Assembly: GCA_902766975.1 (NCBI GenBank)
Contig: CACXFH010000039.1
Location: 1 to 34,047 of the forward strand
Origin: an uncultured bacterium
Lineage (GTDB): Bacteria; Cyanobacteriota; Vampirovibrionia; Gastranaerophilales; Gastranaerophilaceae
Direction of reading: 5' to 3'
Length of the DNA: 34,047 nt
A program made the position numbers and the translations under genes. The notes below the pieces were generated by a model. That model was not told the DNA's origin and did no database searches. It saw only the letters and a program-made list of their open reading frames with translations. Position 1 is the stretch's first letter. Each line of letters begins with the position of its first letter. Positions 23,646-32,244 of this stretch are shown one piece after another.

Positions 23646-24293
23646 TTATACAATTTTGTATTTCAAAGCTTTCAAAGCAGCTTGCAAACGGTCATCAACT
23701 TCCAATTTTTGCAAAATACTTGCAACATGCGCTTTTGTTGTATTTACGCTTATTACAAGATTTTGCGCAATTTCCATATTGCTGTACCCTTCAGTCATAA
23801 GTTTCAGTATTTGTGCTTCTCGGGCGGTCAAATCATAATTTTTATAATTCCCTTCTTTATCATCAATTTTTGTTGTCGATGTAGCCTGAAGAACTATATG
23901 TGCAATACTCGGGTCAAACCATGCCGCACCTTCCGAAACCGACTGAACGACCTGAACAAGTCTTTGCAAATTGATTTCTTTTGAACAATATGCATTTGCG
24001 CCTGCCTTTAGACTGTTTAATACTTCTTTTTCATCTCCGTGCGAGGTTAAAATTATTATTTTTGTATCATTATTTATTGCATGTATTGCCTGAGTTGCTT
24101 CAATTCCGTTCATTTGAGGCAACCCAAGATCCATTATAACCAAATCAATTTTGTTATTCTTAAAAATTTCAACAGCATCTTCTCCGCTTGATGCTTCGTA
24201 AATTACCCCTATATAATCCACATCTTCAAATGTTGTTTTTAAGCCGAAACGTGTTAATTCGTGATCCTCTACTATTAATAAGTTTTTCTTCAT
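23646..24293 (-). CDS. NarL/FixJ-type response regulator
   Basis: Two-component DNA-binding regulator of 215 aa. The receiver domain has the acidic pair (IVEDHE), phosphoacceptor Asp55 in VIMDLGLPQ, the Thr/Ser of IILTSHG and the Lys of YCSKEI. The C-terminal LuxR-type helix-turn-helix is complete (LTAREAQILKLMTEGYSNME, NLVISVNTTKAHVASILQKL). Its ATG overlaps the TPR gene stop by 4 nt (ATGA), a sign of coupling. No histidine kinase is encoded in the window; the neighbours are a TPR protein and an HD-GYP phosphodiesterase, so it may answer to a distant kinase. Confidence 0.93.
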   Translation of the reverse strand: MKKNLLIVEDHELTRFGLKTTFEDVDYIGVIYEASSGEDAVEIFKNNKIDLVIMDLGLPQMNGIEATQAIHAINNDTKIIILTSHGDEKEVLNSLKAGANAYCSKEINLQRLVQVVQSVSEGAAWFDPSIAHIVLQATSTTKIDDKEGNYKNYDLTAREAQILKLMTEGYSNMEIAQNLVISVNTTKAHVASILQKLEVDDRLQAALKALKYKIV

Positions 24294-25831
24294 ATATTCA
24301 ATTCCTTTTTAGATGATTCATAATCCGGATTTAATTTCAAACTGTGTTCAAAATTTTCCTTTGCTTCTGCCATAAGCCCCTTATGCTTTAGTATTAAGCC
24401 CAGATAGTAATAATAACGATAATCACTGTCGTCAATAAATTTTACCGTACTAAGATATGAAATGGCATTGTCTATATGTTCTTTTTTTATTGCAACCCTT
24501 GCCAAATCTATCCAAGCATCTTTAAAATCCGGATTTATGGAAATTGCTTTTTTCAGATACTCAAGTTCTCTGTCAGGCTCAAGTAATGCCATTTGATAGT
24601 ATGCCATAAAGGATTTCGCAGAAACTTTCAATATTTTAGAATAAATCTCTTTTGCTTTTTGAATATCATTCTGTGTTAAATAAACTTGTGCAAGAGCAAG
24701 TTCCGGAGCAAAGTCAAGACTTTTGCCGGATATCTTTTTATAATATTTTATAGCGGAAGGATAATCTTTATTGCGCGCGGCAATATTCCCTAAAATAAAC
24801 CTTGCATCTACATTTGACTTGTCAATATCAATAGCTTTTAGAGCATAATTTTGTGCTTTTTCATATTCCTTCATGTCATAGTACACTTTTGCATATAAAG
24901 CATAGACATCTTTATTTATACTTTTTTTACCGGATATTGATGTTTGCAGCACACCTATTGCCTTGTTATATTCTTTATTATCATAATAATAATATGCAAG
25001 ATGATATTTCTTCAGATAATCATTTTTTACGGATTTATACAAAGCATATTCTTTTGATGAGTTTATTTCATCCTCAAATAAAACTGTTTTAAAGTCTGTA
25101 TTGCCTACATCATTGAGGGTATTAAGCGCATCTTTCGGATTATCGCTTTGCGATAGAATTTCTGCCTTTAAGCGTTTATAATTCAAGTTTTTGGGATTTT
25201 TTGATATTGCTTGATTTATATACACTTTTGCCTGAGAAATATTTCCGCTTTTCATTGAACCGTATGCGGCTATATAATTTGCATAATCTGAGTCGGCAAG
25301 CATAGATGTCTGCTTTAATAATTCTGCAGTTGCCTCTCTTGATTGGTCATTATACTGCATGTTAGAGTACAATTCCGAAAGATAAATCTGATCTTTTTGA
25401 GTTAACACACTTGCAGGGAAATAATATTTTTTAATATCTTCTTCTAACATAGAAGAAAGCGAATCATCCTGAATTTTAGACATTGCCAGTTCCGATAAGT
25501 TAAAAAATCCGATTGACGCCATATCTTTTGACAATCGCATATAAACATAATCATTTGGATTTACGCTGTCAATTATAAGCCTGAAATCAGAATAAGCGGA
25601 ACGAACATTGCTTTTTGTATATTTATTCATAGCAATTGTGTACTGGTTTTTAATTGCATTTTTTGATAATGTCGCCTTTTTTAGACCTGTTGACCTGAAC
25701 TTTTCATTACGAGTATACAAATCCGAGGTATTTTCAAGAGGATTTACAGGCATAATCCCTTTCATTTCAATAGATAGCGCTGGGGAACCCAAACAAATCA
25801 ACAATATTACGGAAAATATCTTTTTAGGCAT
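24290..25831 (-). CDS. Exported TPR-repeat protein
   Basis: A 513-aa protein with a signal peptide (MPKKIFSVILLICLGSPALS) and many tetratricopeptide repeats. Typical repeat pieces are KNLNYKRLKAEILSQSDNPK, DVYALYAKVYYDMKEYEKA, DARFILGNIAARNKDYPSA, PELALAQVYLTQNDIQKA and a C-terminal DYRYYYYLGLILKHKGLMAE. It probably works as a protein-interaction scaffold in the periplasm. The start is at 25831 with GAGGTG upstream, rather than 25852, because it restores a clean signal peptide. It overlaps the HD-GYP stop by 8 nt and the response regulator start by 4 nt, so it is the middle gene of a coupled three-gene operon. Confidence 0.87.
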   Translation of the reverse strand: MPKKIFSVILLICLGSPALSIEMKGIMPVNPLENTSDLYTRNEKFRSTGLKKATLSKNAIKNQYTIAMNKYTKSNVRSAYSDFRLIIDSVNPNDYVYMRLSKDMASIGFFNLSELAMSKIQDDSLSSMLEEDIKKYYFPASVLTQKDQIYLSELYSNMQYNDQSREATAELLKQTSMLADSDYANYIAAYGSMKSGNISQAKVYINQAISKNPKNLNYKRLKAEILSQSDNPKDALNTLNDVGNTDFKTVLFEDEINSSKEYALYKSVKNDYLKKYHLAYYYYDNKEYNKAIGVLQTSISGKKSINKDVYALYAKVYYDMKEYEKAQNYALKAIDIDKSNVDARFILGNIAARNKDYPSAIKYYKKISGKSLDFAPELALAQVYLTQNDIQKAKEIYSKILKVSAKSFMAYYQMALLEPDRELEYLKKAISINPDFKDAWIDLARVAIKKEHIDNAISYLSTVKFIDDSDYRYYYYLGLILKHKGLMAEAKENFEHSLKLNPDYESSKKELNI

Positions 25832-27539
25832 TTGGCACCTCTTGTTCTTCACAATTCAGATAATACTTGTTAAATAAATCAAGAACAGCCTGCTCCACTT
25901 GGGTTCGTTCTTCTTTTTGCGAATAATTTTTAATATCGTAAAGATTATGTGATTTAAGCACAGATAAATCTTCTTCTGATATTTTTGTGTTTCCTTCAGA
26001 CATAAACACACTGATAATTTTATCTGTTGTAATTTTCAAGAATGTATCAACCAAATTCGGATCAAAATGCGCTCCTGCACCGTCTGATATTATACTCAGT
26101 ACATTTTTTATCGGCATTTTATCACGGTAGTGTCTTTTTGAGGTTATAGCATCAAATACGTCCGCAACTGCAAGAATACGCCCGCCCAAGGTAATTTCTT
26201 CCCCTTTCAGGTGCCTGTAATAACCGGTTCCGTCGTATTTTTCATGATGAGAAGAAGCCATCTCCGTTATAACTCTGAAATCAGGTGACATGTATAACTT
26301 ATTTAATATATTATGTGTAATTCTTACATGTTCCTGAATATGTTTATATTCTTCATCAGTCAGTTTCCCGTCTTTTTGGAGTACGGAATCTCTTATTCCG
26401 ATTTTACCGATGTCATGCAATGTTGCGGCTTTTTCAAGTAAACTTTTATCTTTTGCATCCAATCCAAGCTCATCAGCAATTAGCGAAGAATATAATTTTA
26501 CTCTTTTAGAGTGACCTGCCGTTATTTTATCTCTTGCATCGACTGAAGTTGCCAACGTGTCAATAAAACTTTCAAACAATAACTTTTGCTCTCGATACAT
26601 TTGAAGCTGTTGGTCAAATAACTGAGCATTTTCTAATGCTATACTTGCACTTCCTCCGATTGCAACAAGCAAATCTTCATCATTTTTTGTAAATATTCCA
26701 TCTATTTTATTTAAAACCTGAAATGCGCCGATTATTTCATGATTATTATTCATTATAGGCATGCAAAGAATGGTTTTGGTTCTGTAACCTGTATTTTTGT
26801 CAACTTCCGGATTAAATCTAGAATCTGAATAAGCATCCGTAATATTTAATGTCTCGCCTGTCTGAACGACAAACCCTGCCAATCCTTTATCGGCGGGAAA
26901 TCTTATTTCTTTGTTTTCTACCCCGAGCGCAACTTTTGACCATAATTCGTTTGAATCTTTATCCCATAAAAATACCGTACATCTATCAGCCTGCATCGCA
27001 TTTTTTGTTTCTTCCGCAATAACTCTTAGTAATTCATCAATATCTGTCAATGCAGTGATTGAACGGCTGATTTTTACTAATGAAACCAACGGATCGGTTT
27101 GAGTAGGCAAAGAATAATCCATACCGTTTTGCAACTGTTTAATTCTGGTATTTATCATATCGGCAAGAGAGTATTCATCGTTTTGTGCGGATATTTTCAA
27201 TGCATTGTTGTAATGAATCAATGCAACTTCTTTATTACCTTCGGAAAAATTTATATTTCCTTTCATTAATTCGTTTATCAACAAGGCTGAATTATTTTCT
27301 GATTTATTAGCCAAAAAAGCCCCTTCTTCCAAAGAGTTACTATCATCAAATCCGTTTATTGAAAAATTGAGAAAATAATTTAAACTCAAACAAATAGACA
27401 AAAGAGTCGTATCATTGTTTTGTTTTGCGGTTTCATAAATCGATAAAACAATGTTTTTTGCAGCATCATAATCTTTTGATTTTATTAAATCAAGCGCTTT
27501 TTCTATTTGAATATTAGTACCTTTACTACCTGTTATCAT
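25824..27539 (-). CDS. GAF-HD-GYP domain protein, probable cyclic-di-GMP phosphodiesterase
   Basis: A 571-aa cytosolic signalling protein. Residues 1-130 are helical and TPR-like; a GAF domain spans about 155-305 (DRCTVFLWDKDSNELWSK, GLAGFVVQTGETLNITD, GAFQVLNKIDG); a linker helix leads to an HD-GYP domain at about 320-530. The metal and catalytic residues are kept: HDIGKIGIRD (His375, Asp376), HVRITHNIL, HHEKYDGTGYYRHLKG and VADVFDAITSKRHYRD. The canonical GYP is here GYY (Pro to Tyr). HD-GYP proteins hydrolyse c-di-GMP or related dinucleotides; activity is likely but the altered motif leaves some doubt. The ATG follows AGAGG at 6-nt spacing. It heads the operon with the TPR and response regulator genes. 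Confidence 0.92.
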   Translation of the reverse strand: MITGSKGTNIQIEKALDLIKSKDYDAAKNIVLSIYETAKQNNDTTLLSICLSLNYFLNFSINGFDDSNSLEEGAFLANKSENNSALLINELMKGNINFSEGNKEVALIHYNNALKISAQNDEYSLADMINTRIKQLQNGMDYSLPTQTDPLVSLVKISRSITALTDIDELLRVIAEETKNAMQADRCTVFLWDKDSNELWSKVALGVENKEIRFPADKGLAGFVVQTGETLNITDAYSDSRFNPEVDKNTGYRTKTILCMPIMNNNHEIIGAFQVLNKIDGIFTKNDEDLLVAIGGSASIALENAQLFDQQLQMYREQKLLFESFIDTLATSVDARDKITAGHSKRVKLYSSLIADELGLDAKDKSLLEKAATLHDIGKIGIRDSVLQKDGKLTDEEYKHIQEHVRITHNILNKLYMSPDFRVITEMASSHHEKYDGTGYYRHLKGEEITLGGRILAVADVFDAITSKRHYRDKMPIKNVLSIISDGAGAHFDPNLVDTFLKITTDKIISVFMSEGNTKISEEDLSVLKSHNLYDIKNYSQKEERTQVEQAVLDLFNKYYLNCEEQEVPNA

Positions 27540-27556
27540 CTATAACCTCTTTGTAA

Positions 27557-27585
27557 ATTCTACTACATTTTTTGAATAAATACAA
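27557..27585 (-). promoter_or_regulatory. Promoter of the HD-GYP operon
   Basis: On the minus strand TTGTAT (27580-27585), 17-nt spacer, TAGAAT (27557-27562). Start predicted near 27550, giving a leader of about 11 nt with AGAGG close to its 5' end. Confidence 0.55.
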
Positions 27586-27649
27586 AGTTATTTACAATAC
27601 TTACGAAATATTAAAATTATTTAATATATTACGGATATGATGTCGAATG

Positions 27650-27658
27650 TGATAGAAT
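27650..27658 (+). promoter_or_regulatory. Extended -10 for ftsI (leaderless)
   Basis: TGA TAGAAT followed by ATTATT and the ATG at 27665. The 6-nt linker puts the predicted start on the A of the ATG. The -35 is weak (TACGGA at 17-nt spacing). No Shine-Dalgarno site. Confidence 0.6.
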
Positions 27659-27664
27659 ATTATT

Positions 27665-29431
27665 ATGGGATATGTTAAAGAGAAAAAAACAAACGATAGC
27701 GGCGGAAGATTTCGTCGTTGCAATAATGTAACCAATTGGCTTGATATACTCTATATTTTTATAATAATAGTACTAATAATTCATTTGTTAATCCTTCAAA
27801 TAATTGATCCGAACAGATATAGAGAACGCGGGAAAATGCAACGTGCAAGCCATAATTTTGAATTAAGAGGCGATATATATGATCGCAACGGCATAAAACT
27901 TGCAACGGACAGAATCTATTACAACATTTATGCCCGTCCGATTGATTATTCAAGCAGAGAAACTCCTGAAAAAGTTGCCGGTGTTATAGCTCCGATATTG
28001 GGACTAAATGAACAAGCATTGTTAAAAAAGATTTCGGATAAGAGTATAAAAGTTCATGCGGTAAAAAAGAATGTTGACCGTGACACTGCCGAAAAACTAA
28101 TGAAAGTAATTTCAAAAAACAATTTTCGCTCAATATCACTTGATAAAAAAGATGTAAGGGAATATCCGCAAGGGGTATTTGCAGCGCATGTACTCGGATT
28201 TTACAATTTTGATGCGGGAGTATCGGATGGGGTTGAATACTCGGCAAAAGACAAGCTTGAGCATGTCGTAAAAGCTACAGGCTATCAACAAACAAGAGAC
28301 GGAAAAATAATTTATAAATTCTCAACTGATCCTGTTGCTCCGACTATGAGTCCGAAAGGATTGGATGTCACTTTGACAATAGATGCCGCAATTCAGCATG
28401 TTTGCGAAAAAGAACTTTTTAAAATGGTAAAAGAAAAAGGTGCCCTGCGCGGGGCTGCAATAGTGATGAATCCTAAAAACGGTGAAATTCTTGCTTATGC
28501 GGTTTATCCGACTTATGATCCTAATCATTTTCAGAAAGCATCTAATAATACTATTAAAAACTGGCCGTTAACAGATGTATATCCCCCGGGCTCAACTTTC
28601 AAGATTATTACGGTAACAAGTGCGATGGAACTTGGTAAAATTAATGAAAATTCTATCATAAAAGATCAGGGGAGAATTAAATTTGGGCATTATACAATTG
28701 AAAATTATGACTATAAACAGCGCGGAGCTCCCGGGAATATAAATTTGGTTTATTTATTTGAACATTCCAGTAACATAGGTTCTGTAAACGTCGGATATTT
28801 AATGACCCATAAGGAGTTTTATTCGATGCTCAAAAAATTCGGTTTCGGGGATAAATCAGGAATAGATTTACCCGGAGAATCATCAGGGCTATTAGCTTCC
28901 CCTAAATATTGGGATAAAGGTATACATATGACAATGTCTTACGGATATGGTACATCAGTATCAATTATGCAAATGGTATCAGCCGTTTCGGCATTGGCTA
29001 ATAACGGTGTGCGAGTAACGCCACATATAATAAAATATACGCCGGAGGAGGAAGAAGAACGAATTAAGCATATTCCTACTATTTCTCAGCAGACTGCAAA
29101 AACAATTACAAAATTGCTTGTACAGAGTGTCAATAACGGAAGGTCAACAATAAAATCCGACAGATATAATATCGCGGCAAAAACAGGGACTTCAAGAAAA
29201 CCTGCAGCAAACGGCAGAGGTTATTCAGGAACAATGTACACTTCCACAATCGGGTATTTCCCTGCAAACGATCCGCAAGTTTTGGTTTATGTAGTAGTTG
29301 ACAGTGCATCGAAAGGTGCGATATGGGGGAACACGGTTGCAGGACCGATATTCCACGAAATAACCGAACAAGTCGGAAGAATATTAGATATCAAACCTGA
29401 CAAAGTTCAAGCACCAACAAAGAAAAAATAA
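27665..29431 (+). CDS. ftsI: Class B penicillin-binding protein (FtsI/PBP3-like)
   Basis: Septal peptidoglycan transpeptidase. The 588-aa protein has a cytoplasmic start, one transmembrane anchor (about 25-47), a pedestal domain with ELRGDIYDRNGIKLA, and a transpeptidase domain. Active-site motifs are SxxK at Ser310 (PPGSTFKI), SxN at 368-370 (EHSSNIGS) and KTG (AAKTGTSRKP). FtsI is preferred over PBP2/MrdA because murE follows directly, as in division and cell-wall clusters. It has no Shine-Dalgarno site; a -10 box ends six bases before the ATG. It diverges from the HD-GYP gene over 125 bases. Confidence 0.92.
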   Translation: MGYVKEKKTNDSGGRFRRCNNVTNWLDILYIFIIIVLIIHLLILQIIDPNRYRERGKMQRASHNFELRGDIYDRNGIKLATDRIYYNIYARPIDYSSRETPEKVAGVIAPILGLNEQALLKKISDKSIKVHAVKKNVDRDTAEKLMKVISKNNFRSISLDKKDVREYPQGVFAAHVLGFYNFDAGVSDGVEYSAKDKLEHVVKATGYQQTRDGKIIYKFSTDPVAPTMSPKGLDVTLTIDAAIQHVCEKELFKMVKEKGALRGAAIVMNPKNGEILAYAVYPTYDPNHFQKASNNTIKNWPLTDVYPPGSTFKIITVTSAMELGKINENSIIKDQGRIKFGHYTIENYDYKQRGAPGNINLVYLFEHSSNIGSVNVGYLMTHKEFYSMLKKFGFGDKSGIDLPGESSGLLASPKYWDKGIHMTMSYGYGTSVSIMQMVSAVSALANNGVRVTPHIIKYTPEEEEERIKHIPTISQQTAKTITKLLVQSVNNGRSTIKSDRYNIAAKTGTSRKPAANGRGYSGTMYTSTIGYFPANDPQVLVYVVVDSASKGAIWGNTVAGPIFHEITEQVGRILDIKPDKVQAPTKKK

Positions 29432-29446
29432 AAAGGAGAATATAAT

Positions 29447-30922
29447 ATGAAACTTGATGAATTAATAGAGTATTTAAAATATAAAGATTTGATAAACTTT
29501 AAGAATGTAGAAATTTCAGGGATTTCGTATAATTCAAAAACAACAAAGCAAGGTGATATTTTTGTTTGCCTTATAGGCGAGCACACTGACGGGCATGAGT
29601 ATGCTCAAATGGCGATTGATAACGGAGCAGTTGCATTGCTTGTAGAAAAAAAAGTTGAAGGAGTAAATGTTCCGCAGGTTCAGGTTACTTCGACAAAATA
29701 TCAAATTGCTGACATTGCGGACAGATTTTACTCTAGTCCTTCAAAAGGCATAAATTTAATAGGTGTTACGGGCACAAACGGCAAAACTACCGTGACACAT
29801 TTAATTCAGAAAATTCTTGAAGAAAACAACAAAAAATGTGCACTAATCGGAACTTTAGGGTATAAGTTATCATCAACAAGCGAATATCGAAATGCAAAAC
29901 ACACAACCCCTCAAGCGCCTGAATTACAAGCTACACTGAGGATGATTAAGGATATTGAAAAAATTGATAATGTTGTAATGGAAGTCAGCTCACACGCTCT
30001 TGAGCAAAACAGGGTTGGCGGATGCAGATTTAACGGAGCCATTTTTACTAATTTAACTCAAGATCACTTGGATTATCACATTACAATGGAAAATTACTTC
30101 AAGGCAAAAGCTTTATTATTTCAAAGGTTGGAGGAAGGCAATTTTGCAGTGATAAATATTGATGATGAGTACGGCGAAAGATTTTTAAATGAAGTGCCGG
30201 AAGGTGTGTCAAAATTCACGTACGGAGTCAAGAAAAAAGCTGACGTAATGGCAACAGGTATAAGTTTTTCTCCAAACGGTGCCGAATTTACTCTTACGTA
30301 CAAAGGAAATGAATATAGCGTAAACTTGCACATGAACGGAATGTTCAGCGTATATAATGTACTTGCGGCAATATCAGCCTCAATTGCGATGAATATTGAT
30401 ATCGAAATTGCTCTTAATGCATTACAGAATGTTCACGGGGTAGCAGGCAGATTTGAGGTCGTTAATAAAAAGCCTCTTGTGATTGTGGATTATGCACATA
30501 CTCCGGACGGATTGGAAAATGTATTGAAAACTGCAAGAGAAATCACTCCGTCAAACGGCAAATTAATATGCGTATTTGGCTGCGGCGGGGACAGAGATGC
30601 AACTAAACGCCCTAAGATGGGTGCAATTGCACAACAATTATCAGACCGAATAATTATTACAAGTGATAACCCCAGAAGTGAAAATCCGCAGCAAATTATA
30701 ACAGATATTATTGCCGGTCTGAAATCGGTCAATCCCGAAATTGTTACGGTTGAACCTGACAGAAAAGAGGCAATTGCTCTTTTAAAAACTGTTGCGTCTA
30801 ACAATGATGTTGTGATAATTGCAGGTAAAGGACATGAAGATTATCAAATTCTTAAAGACAAAACCATTCATTTTGATGACAGAGAAGAAGCAAGAAAAGT
30901 TTTCGCAGGGAGCGTAATTTAA
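29447..30922 (+). CDS. murE: UDP-MurNAc-tripeptide synthetase (meso-diaminopimelate type)
   Basis: Adds the third stem residue to UDP-MurNAc-L-Ala-D-Glu. The 491-aa protein has the N-terminal UDP-binding domain (SYNSKTTKQGDIFVCLIGEH), the P-loop GVTGTNGKTTVTHLI, the central EVSSHAL and TNLTQDHLDYH, and the C-terminal domain with VDYAHTPDGLENVL, CGGDRDATKRPKMG and DNPRSENPQ. The DNPR motif marks the diaminopimelate-specific subgroup; lysine-type enzymes differ here. AAGGAG lies about 9 nt before the ATG. It starts 15 nt after ftsI and is surely co-transcribed. Confidence 0.98.
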   Translation: MKLDELIEYLKYKDLINFKNVEISGISYNSKTTKQGDIFVCLIGEHTDGHEYAQMAIDNGAVALLVEKKVEGVNVPQVQVTSTKYQIADIADRFYSSPSKGINLIGVTGTNGKTTVTHLIQKILEENNKKCALIGTLGYKLSSTSEYRNAKHTTPQAPELQATLRMIKDIEKIDNVVMEVSSHALEQNRVGGCRFNGAIFTNLTQDHLDYHITMENYFKAKALLFQRLEEGNFAVINIDDEYGERFLNEVPEGVSKFTYGVKKKADVMATGISFSPNGAEFTLTYKGNEYSVNLHMNGMFSVYNVLAAISASIAMNIDIEIALNALQNVHGVAGRFEVVNKKPLVIVDYAHTPDGLENVLKTAREITPSNGKLICVFGCGGDRDATKRPKMGAIAQQLSDRIIITSDNPRSENPQQIITDIIAGLKSVNPEIVTVEPDRKEAIALLKTVASNNDVVIIAGKGHEDYQILKDKTIHFDDREEARKVFAGSVI

Positions 30923-30961
30923 AAATTAGCAAAAAACTTTTTTACACGTTTTATACAAGGT

Positions 30962-31894
30962 ATGAAAATCATGGGCAATTTTATAACAAAACCACTTATA
31001 GAACAGCATTTCCACGGTGCATACGGAATTGATTTTAATAAAGCAACAGTAAATGATGTTTTAGACTTGGCACAAAAAATAAAAAAAGAGGGAGTTGGAG
31101 GTATTTTCCCTACTCTTGTTACTGATACTGTTGAAAATACTCAAAAACAGATTAAAGTAATAAAAGAAGCATCAAAAAAACAAAAAGAGGGGGCAAAAAT
31201 TTTAGGAATTCACCTTGAAGGAATATTTTTAAACCCTGAGAAAAAAGGTATTCACAATCCTATGCATTTTTTGCAACCGACAGTCGAAAACTTTAAAAAA
31301 ATTGCAGATGATTTTATTAAAATTGTCACCCTCGCACCTGAGTTATGCAAAGCTTACATGCAAGGCGAAAATCTTATTTCTTTTTTGAATAAAAAAGGGG
31401 TGAAAGTTCAAGCAGGACACTGTATCGGAGCAGATTTAAAAGGATGTGACGGAGTAACCCACATGTTTAATGCGATGAGCGGAATTAGCCACCGAGCGAA
31501 ATCAACATCTCTATCTGCACTCATTGATGATAACATTTACACAGAAGTCATAGCAGACGGAGTTCATGTCAATGATGATGCATTAAAATTATTGTTTAAA
31601 ACTAAACCCGCAGATAAAGTTCTGCTAGTGTCTGATTCTTTGCCTTGTACTCACAGTAATGTGAGCAGTTTTATTTTTGCGGATGAAAAAGTTTATTTTG
31701 ACGGAGAAAAAGCAACATCAGCACAAGGTACCCTTGCAGGCAGCACAAGTTTACTTCCTGATATAATTAAAAAACTTGGTAAAAAAGGCTTGTTTAATCC
31801 CCAATATATAAATAACCCATACAAATATCACAAGATAGACCTTGACGGCAAACTTGAATGGGATAAAGATTTTAATATTATTAATATTAAATAA
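30962..31894 (+). CDS. nagA: N-acetylglucosamine-6-phosphate deacetylase, compact form
   Basis: Amidohydrolase-fold deacetylase for GlcNAc-6-phosphate. Catalytic motifs are present: HFHGAYGID (His16, His18), GIHLEGIFLNP with metal ligand Glu86, QAGHCIGAD, THMFNAMSGISHR, VIADGVHVND, and LVSDSLPCT with the catalytic Asp. It is only 310 aa against about 380 for usual NagA. The N-terminus begins directly at the barrel, lacking the beta-sandwich strands that normally precede HxHG, and the C-terminal sandwich part is replaced by a short NPYKYHKIDLDGKLEWDKD tail. It may start at 30962 or at the ATG 30971, which suits AAGG better. It follows murE and may feed recycled amino sugar into the glmS-linked pathway. 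Confidence 0.85.
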   Translation: MKIMGNFITKPLIEQHFHGAYGIDFNKATVNDVLDLAQKIKKEGVGGIFPTLVTDTVENTQKQIKVIKEASKKQKEGAKILGIHLEGIFLNPEKKGIHNPMHFLQPTVENFKKIADDFIKIVTLAPELCKAYMQGENLISFLNKKGVKVQAGHCIGADLKGCDGVTHMFNAMSGISHRAKSTSLSALIDDNIYTEVIADGVHVNDDALKLLFKTKPADKVLLVSDSLPCTHSNVSSFIFADEKVYFDGEKATSAQGTLAGSTSLLPDIIKKLGKKGLFNPQYINNPYKYHKIDLDGKLEWDKDFNIINIK

Positions 31895-31897
31895 TTC

Positions 31898-31926
31898 TTT
31901 ACATTTTATGCTAAAATATGTAATTT
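31898..31926 (+). promoter_or_regulatory. Possible promoter for frameshifted small gene
   Basis: TTTACA (31898-31903) and TAATTT (31921-31926) are 17 nt apart. The -10 is poor, so this is tentative. Confidence 0.3.
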
Positions 31927-31966
31927 TTACAAAAAGAAATCCTTTATGTAAATATAGGAGAAAATT

Positions 31967-32238
31967 ATGAAAGCAAAAATGTAAAAATTAATACCGAATT
32001 CATAAGCTCTTATTATAATTTAAAAAATGCATGTTCGGATTTTAATACAATAAAATCAAAATACGGAAAAGATAGCGACGAATATAAAAATGCATTTAAA
32101 AGGCGCCAAATAGCTGAAGCCCGTTACTCAAATACAAAAGGCTTAACAAGCGATAGCAGTCAAAATGCACTTTGCGAAAATGATGTTCATTCGCTGTTAA
32201 AATCATATACAAATAATGTGCATTCATGGTATGCTTAA
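31967..32238 (+). pseudogene. Frameshifted small gene of about 90 codons
   Basis: A good Shine-Dalgarno site (AGGAG, 31956-31960) precedes an ATG whose frame ends after five codons (MKAKM, stop at 31982). The adjoining frame is open from 31924 to a TAA at 32236-32238 but has no usable start codon. If one extra A is placed in the A5 run at 31975-31979, or the ribosome slips by -1 there, the protein reads MKAKNVKINTEFISSYYNLK and continues to YTNNVHSWYA, about 90 aa, rich in Asn, Ser, Lys and Tyr. This may be a real single-base deletion, a programmed or slippage-based shift, or an assembly error. The protein family is not recognised. Confidence 0.7.
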
Positions 32239-32244
32239 TTAGCT

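Noticed and set aside
25832-25852. Upstream ATG for the TPR protein
   Set aside because: The ATG at 25831 has GAGGTG at good spacing and gives a clean signal peptide; the longer form adds charged residues in front.
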